A stretch of DNA of 53,260 nucleotides from Saprospiraceae bacterium. GTDB taxonomy: Bacteria; Bacteroidota; Bacteroidia; Chitinophagales; Saprospiraceae. Shown piece by piece: positions 51,991 through 53,260 of the stretch (positions are counted from its first letter, which is position 1; every line of letters starts with the position of its first letter). The stretch is taken from the NCBI GenBank assembly GCA_020848995.1, contig JADLHA010000004.1:1-53260 (forward strand), given 5' to 3'. Position numbers and translations under genes: made by a program. The notes beneath the pieces are model-generated. The model was given only the letters and a program-made list of their open reading frames with translations. It made no database searches and had not been told where the DNA came from.

Positions 51991-52110
51991 AGGGCGGCAA
52001 GGGCAAAAAACCAAAAGGAAACGGAATAAATGATAGCCTTGTGCGTTGGCCTTGTGTTTATGCCGTAGTCTTTTGGTTTTTTATCAGCGTGGGCTTGTGC
52101 GTGCCGCCCT
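51991..52110. ncRNA. Candidate structured RNA / nested inverted repeat
   Basis: Within the 330-base gap 51889-52218 three nested pairs of arms fold onto each other: AGGGCGGCA (51991-51999) with TGCCGCCCT (52102-52110), AAAAAACCAAAAG (52005-52017) with CTTTTGGTTTTTT (52070-52082), and ACGGAATAAA (52021-52030) with TTTATGCCGT (52057-52066, one mismatch). The rest of the gap is A-rich on its left side (51935-51980) and T-rich on the right. Strand and function unknown. Confidence 0.5.
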
Positions 52111-52218
52111 AACTTTGCTGCCTTTTTTATTTTTTAAAAGTGGGCTTCCAAAATATTTTTTGATAAAAAGTGATTTTTTCTCAATTCCGACATATTTATA
52201 ATAAACAACATTATATCT

Positions 52219-52434
52219 ATGGTTTACAATTACAACAAACAATCAATCCTAACTCCATTGGAGAACGGACAACCTCACATTTTTGAGGAATTAAAAAGGA
52301 CTATGCAAGACCAAATCAATGAAGGTCATCAAATCAAAATCACCAATCAGATTGAAGGATTTCCAATTGAGGATGAAGTATTACTCAGATCCATTCAGGA
52401 GGTAGATACCTGGTTTGAAGGATACGGATTTTAG
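52219..52434 (+). CDS. Small hypothetical protein (71 aa)
   Basis: A 71-residue acidic, soluble protein: MVYNYNKQSILTPLENGQ, then a helix (FEELKRTMQDQINEGH) and a segment QIKITNQIEGFPIEDEVLLRSIQEVDTWFEGYGF. No family is recognised. The composition looks coding and the frame follows an AT-rich promoter-like stretch. It is sandwiched between two structured non-coding elements, so it may be part of the same island module. Confidence 0.6.
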   Translation: MVYNYNKQSILTPLENGQPHIFEELKRTMQDQINEGHQIKITNQIEGFPIEDEVLLRSIQEVDTWFEGYGF

Positions 52435-52460
52435 TAGGTCGGCAATGGGGTAAACAAGTC

Positions 52461-52886
52461 GCAGAAAAAATAAAGCATACCCCTTTCAATTGTGCGGTGG
52501 GTCAAGGGCAAATGCAATGACGTAACGGAGTGTAGCAAATCGGGTTGGCGGCTTGGAGTGGCATGAGCAATTTGCTTAGAAGCATTGGGGGCTTTTGTAA
52601 ATTATCCAAACACAAAAGCCATTGCAGCGTGGGTTAAGCAAATGCCATGACACGGAAAGCCAGTGCGGTTGCTTTGCGAAACGTAGAGAAGGAATTGCTT
52701 TTGCCGTGCGGTGCTGAGGTGAGTGAAATGAACGGAGACGAAATGAAGTGAAGGATAGTGTAGTGAATGAAGAGAAGCGGAATGAACGGAACGCCTGAAC
52801 GAAATGGAGGCGAAGAGAATGAACTGACCGCAAGCACATGGCCATAAAACAAATCATGCTTTATTTTTTTCTGCACCGCTGAAAGG
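52461..52886. ncRNA. Candidate large structured RNA region
   Basis: Part of the gene-free stretch 52435-53154. GCAGAAAAAATAAAGCAT (52461-52478) is the complement of ATGCTTTATTTTTTTCTGC (52856-52874, one extra T). CCTTTCA and GCGGTG (52482-52499) are complementary to CACCGCTGAAAGG (52874-52886), giving a second, crossing pairing. A 9-bp hairpin lies inside (52590-52598 with 52612-52620), and GCAAATGC[A/C]ATGAC is directly repeated at about 52508 and 52638. A purine-rich tract fills 52720-52830. Open frames here are low-complexity and rejected. Confidence 0.45.
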
Positions 52887-52973
52887 TTGGCAGGGTGTAG
52901 GGGTTCTTCGGGTGGGGTGCGTAGGCAAAAAGCACGGCTACACTTTTGATAAAAAGTGCTATGGTGTTGGCTA

Positions 52974-53076
52974 CTTAACATAATGGCGACTTATGTGACA
53001 GTCACTGCGTTGGGATGCTTGCATAAGCGTGGGGTGGCTGTGCGAAGCGAACACATAAGACCGCATTATGTTTAAG
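52974..53076. repeat. Imperfect 25-bp inverted repeat
   Basis: CTTAACATAATGGCGACTTA onward (52974-52997) pairs with 53052-53076, whose complement begins CTTAAACATAATGCGGTC; only one gap and a few mismatches separate the arms, with 54 bases between. A 7-bp hairpin CACTTTT-GATA-AAAAGTG stands just before it (52941-52958). The word TTTTGATAAAAAGTG is also found at about 52158-52172. It could be a mobilisation origin, an RNA hairpin or an end of the island. Confidence 0.5.
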
Positions 53077-53154
53077 TATGCTTCCGCCAATTTTTATACT
53101 GGCATAAGCGGAACGGTGGTGGTGGTTGGAGTGAATGTAGATTCCTGACCATGT

Positions 53155-53260
53155 TGACCCATCATTCCTGTTTAAGGTGACCCACCATTCCTGTATGTTG
53201 ACCCGACCCTTTGGAGGTCTCAGCAGGGGTATTCCCTGGAGATTCTTGGATGCTGACCCA
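53155..53260 (+). mobile_element. Probable end of an IS21-type insertion sequence (cut by window edge)
   Basis: The words TGACCCATCATTCCTGT (53155-53171) and TGACCCACCATTCCTGT (53178-53194) are tandem near-copies, followed by TGACCC at 53199-53204 and again TGACCCA at 53254-53260. Repeated transposase-binding words of this TGACCC type near the end of the element are what I associate with IS21-family termini in Bacteroidota. The transposase gene would lie beyond the window. Confidence 0.45.

Noticed and set aside
52576-52981. Two overlapping minus-strand frames of about 93 and 115 codons
   Set aside because: They read Ser/Phe/Arg-rich low complexity from the purine-rich tract and have no family pattern; the region is better explained as structured non-coding sequence.
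1-53260. tRNA, rRNA and riboswitch genes
   Set aside because: Both strands were read for tRNA-like T-arm and acceptor patterns and for rRNA words; none was convincing.

Overview
The window looks like a chromosome segment of a Bacteroidota bacterium, probably of the Saprospiraceae or Chitinophagales type. The evidence is several proteins with type IX secretion (T9SS) C-terminal domains, families typical of the phylum (Rpb6-like omega, DUF4835, SPxSRYG outer-membrane protein, YfhO, RsmB-like enzyme), and the phylum-specific promoter element TAnnTTTG just upstream of many genes. The genus is inference; there is no rRNA or other marker here.

Layout. 1-677: edge of a dispersed repeat and little else. 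678-8651: rhomboid protease and partner (minus), then tdk, purH, coaX, an outer-membrane protein, a delta-60-repeat T9SS protein (minus) and a LolA-like protein. 8735-9045: a 311-bp repeat element with terminal inverted repeats and a 41-bp minisatellite; an inverted copy is cut by the left window edge. 9113-19889: GH3-family protein, the tight bamD-rpoZ-coaBC-DUF4835-purN run, a 1445-residue T9SS repeat protein and a pseudouridine synthase. 20165-24887 (minus): S9 peptidase, beta-helix T9SS protein, rRNA m5C methyltransferase. 25225-33581: OmpA-family protein, a three-gene 2-oxoacid:ferredoxin oxidoreductase operon with its own GltD-like flavoprotein, and YfhO. 33615-39497: surface polysaccharide genes (glycosyltransferase, AsnB, methyltransferase, flippase).

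39600-46549 is the most interesting chromosomal block. It holds three universal stress protein genes, Hsp20, a CBS-domain protein, an orphan protein, a histidine kinase whose PAS domain matches the oxygen sensor FixL at the heme-ligand histidine and the regulatory arginine, and a response regulator with a CRP/FNR effector, like a FixJ-FixK fusion. The intergenic spaces of this block carry TGA-N6-TCA palindromes, one a perfect FixK/FNR box. I propose a compact low-oxygen signalling circuit and its local regulon.

46550-53260 is accessory. It contains a T9SS protein gene broken at four places, a REP-associated (RAYT/Y1) transposase gene with two inverted REP-like hairpins and an 18-bp tandem array inside its own reading frame, then an AT-richer island with a thermonuclease, three small or orphan proteins, two strongly structured non-coding stretches (51991-52110 and 52461-53076), and at the right edge what looks like an IS21-type insertion sequence end. 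No tRNA, rRNA or CRISPR array was seen. All function calls come from reading motifs by eye; no search was run.
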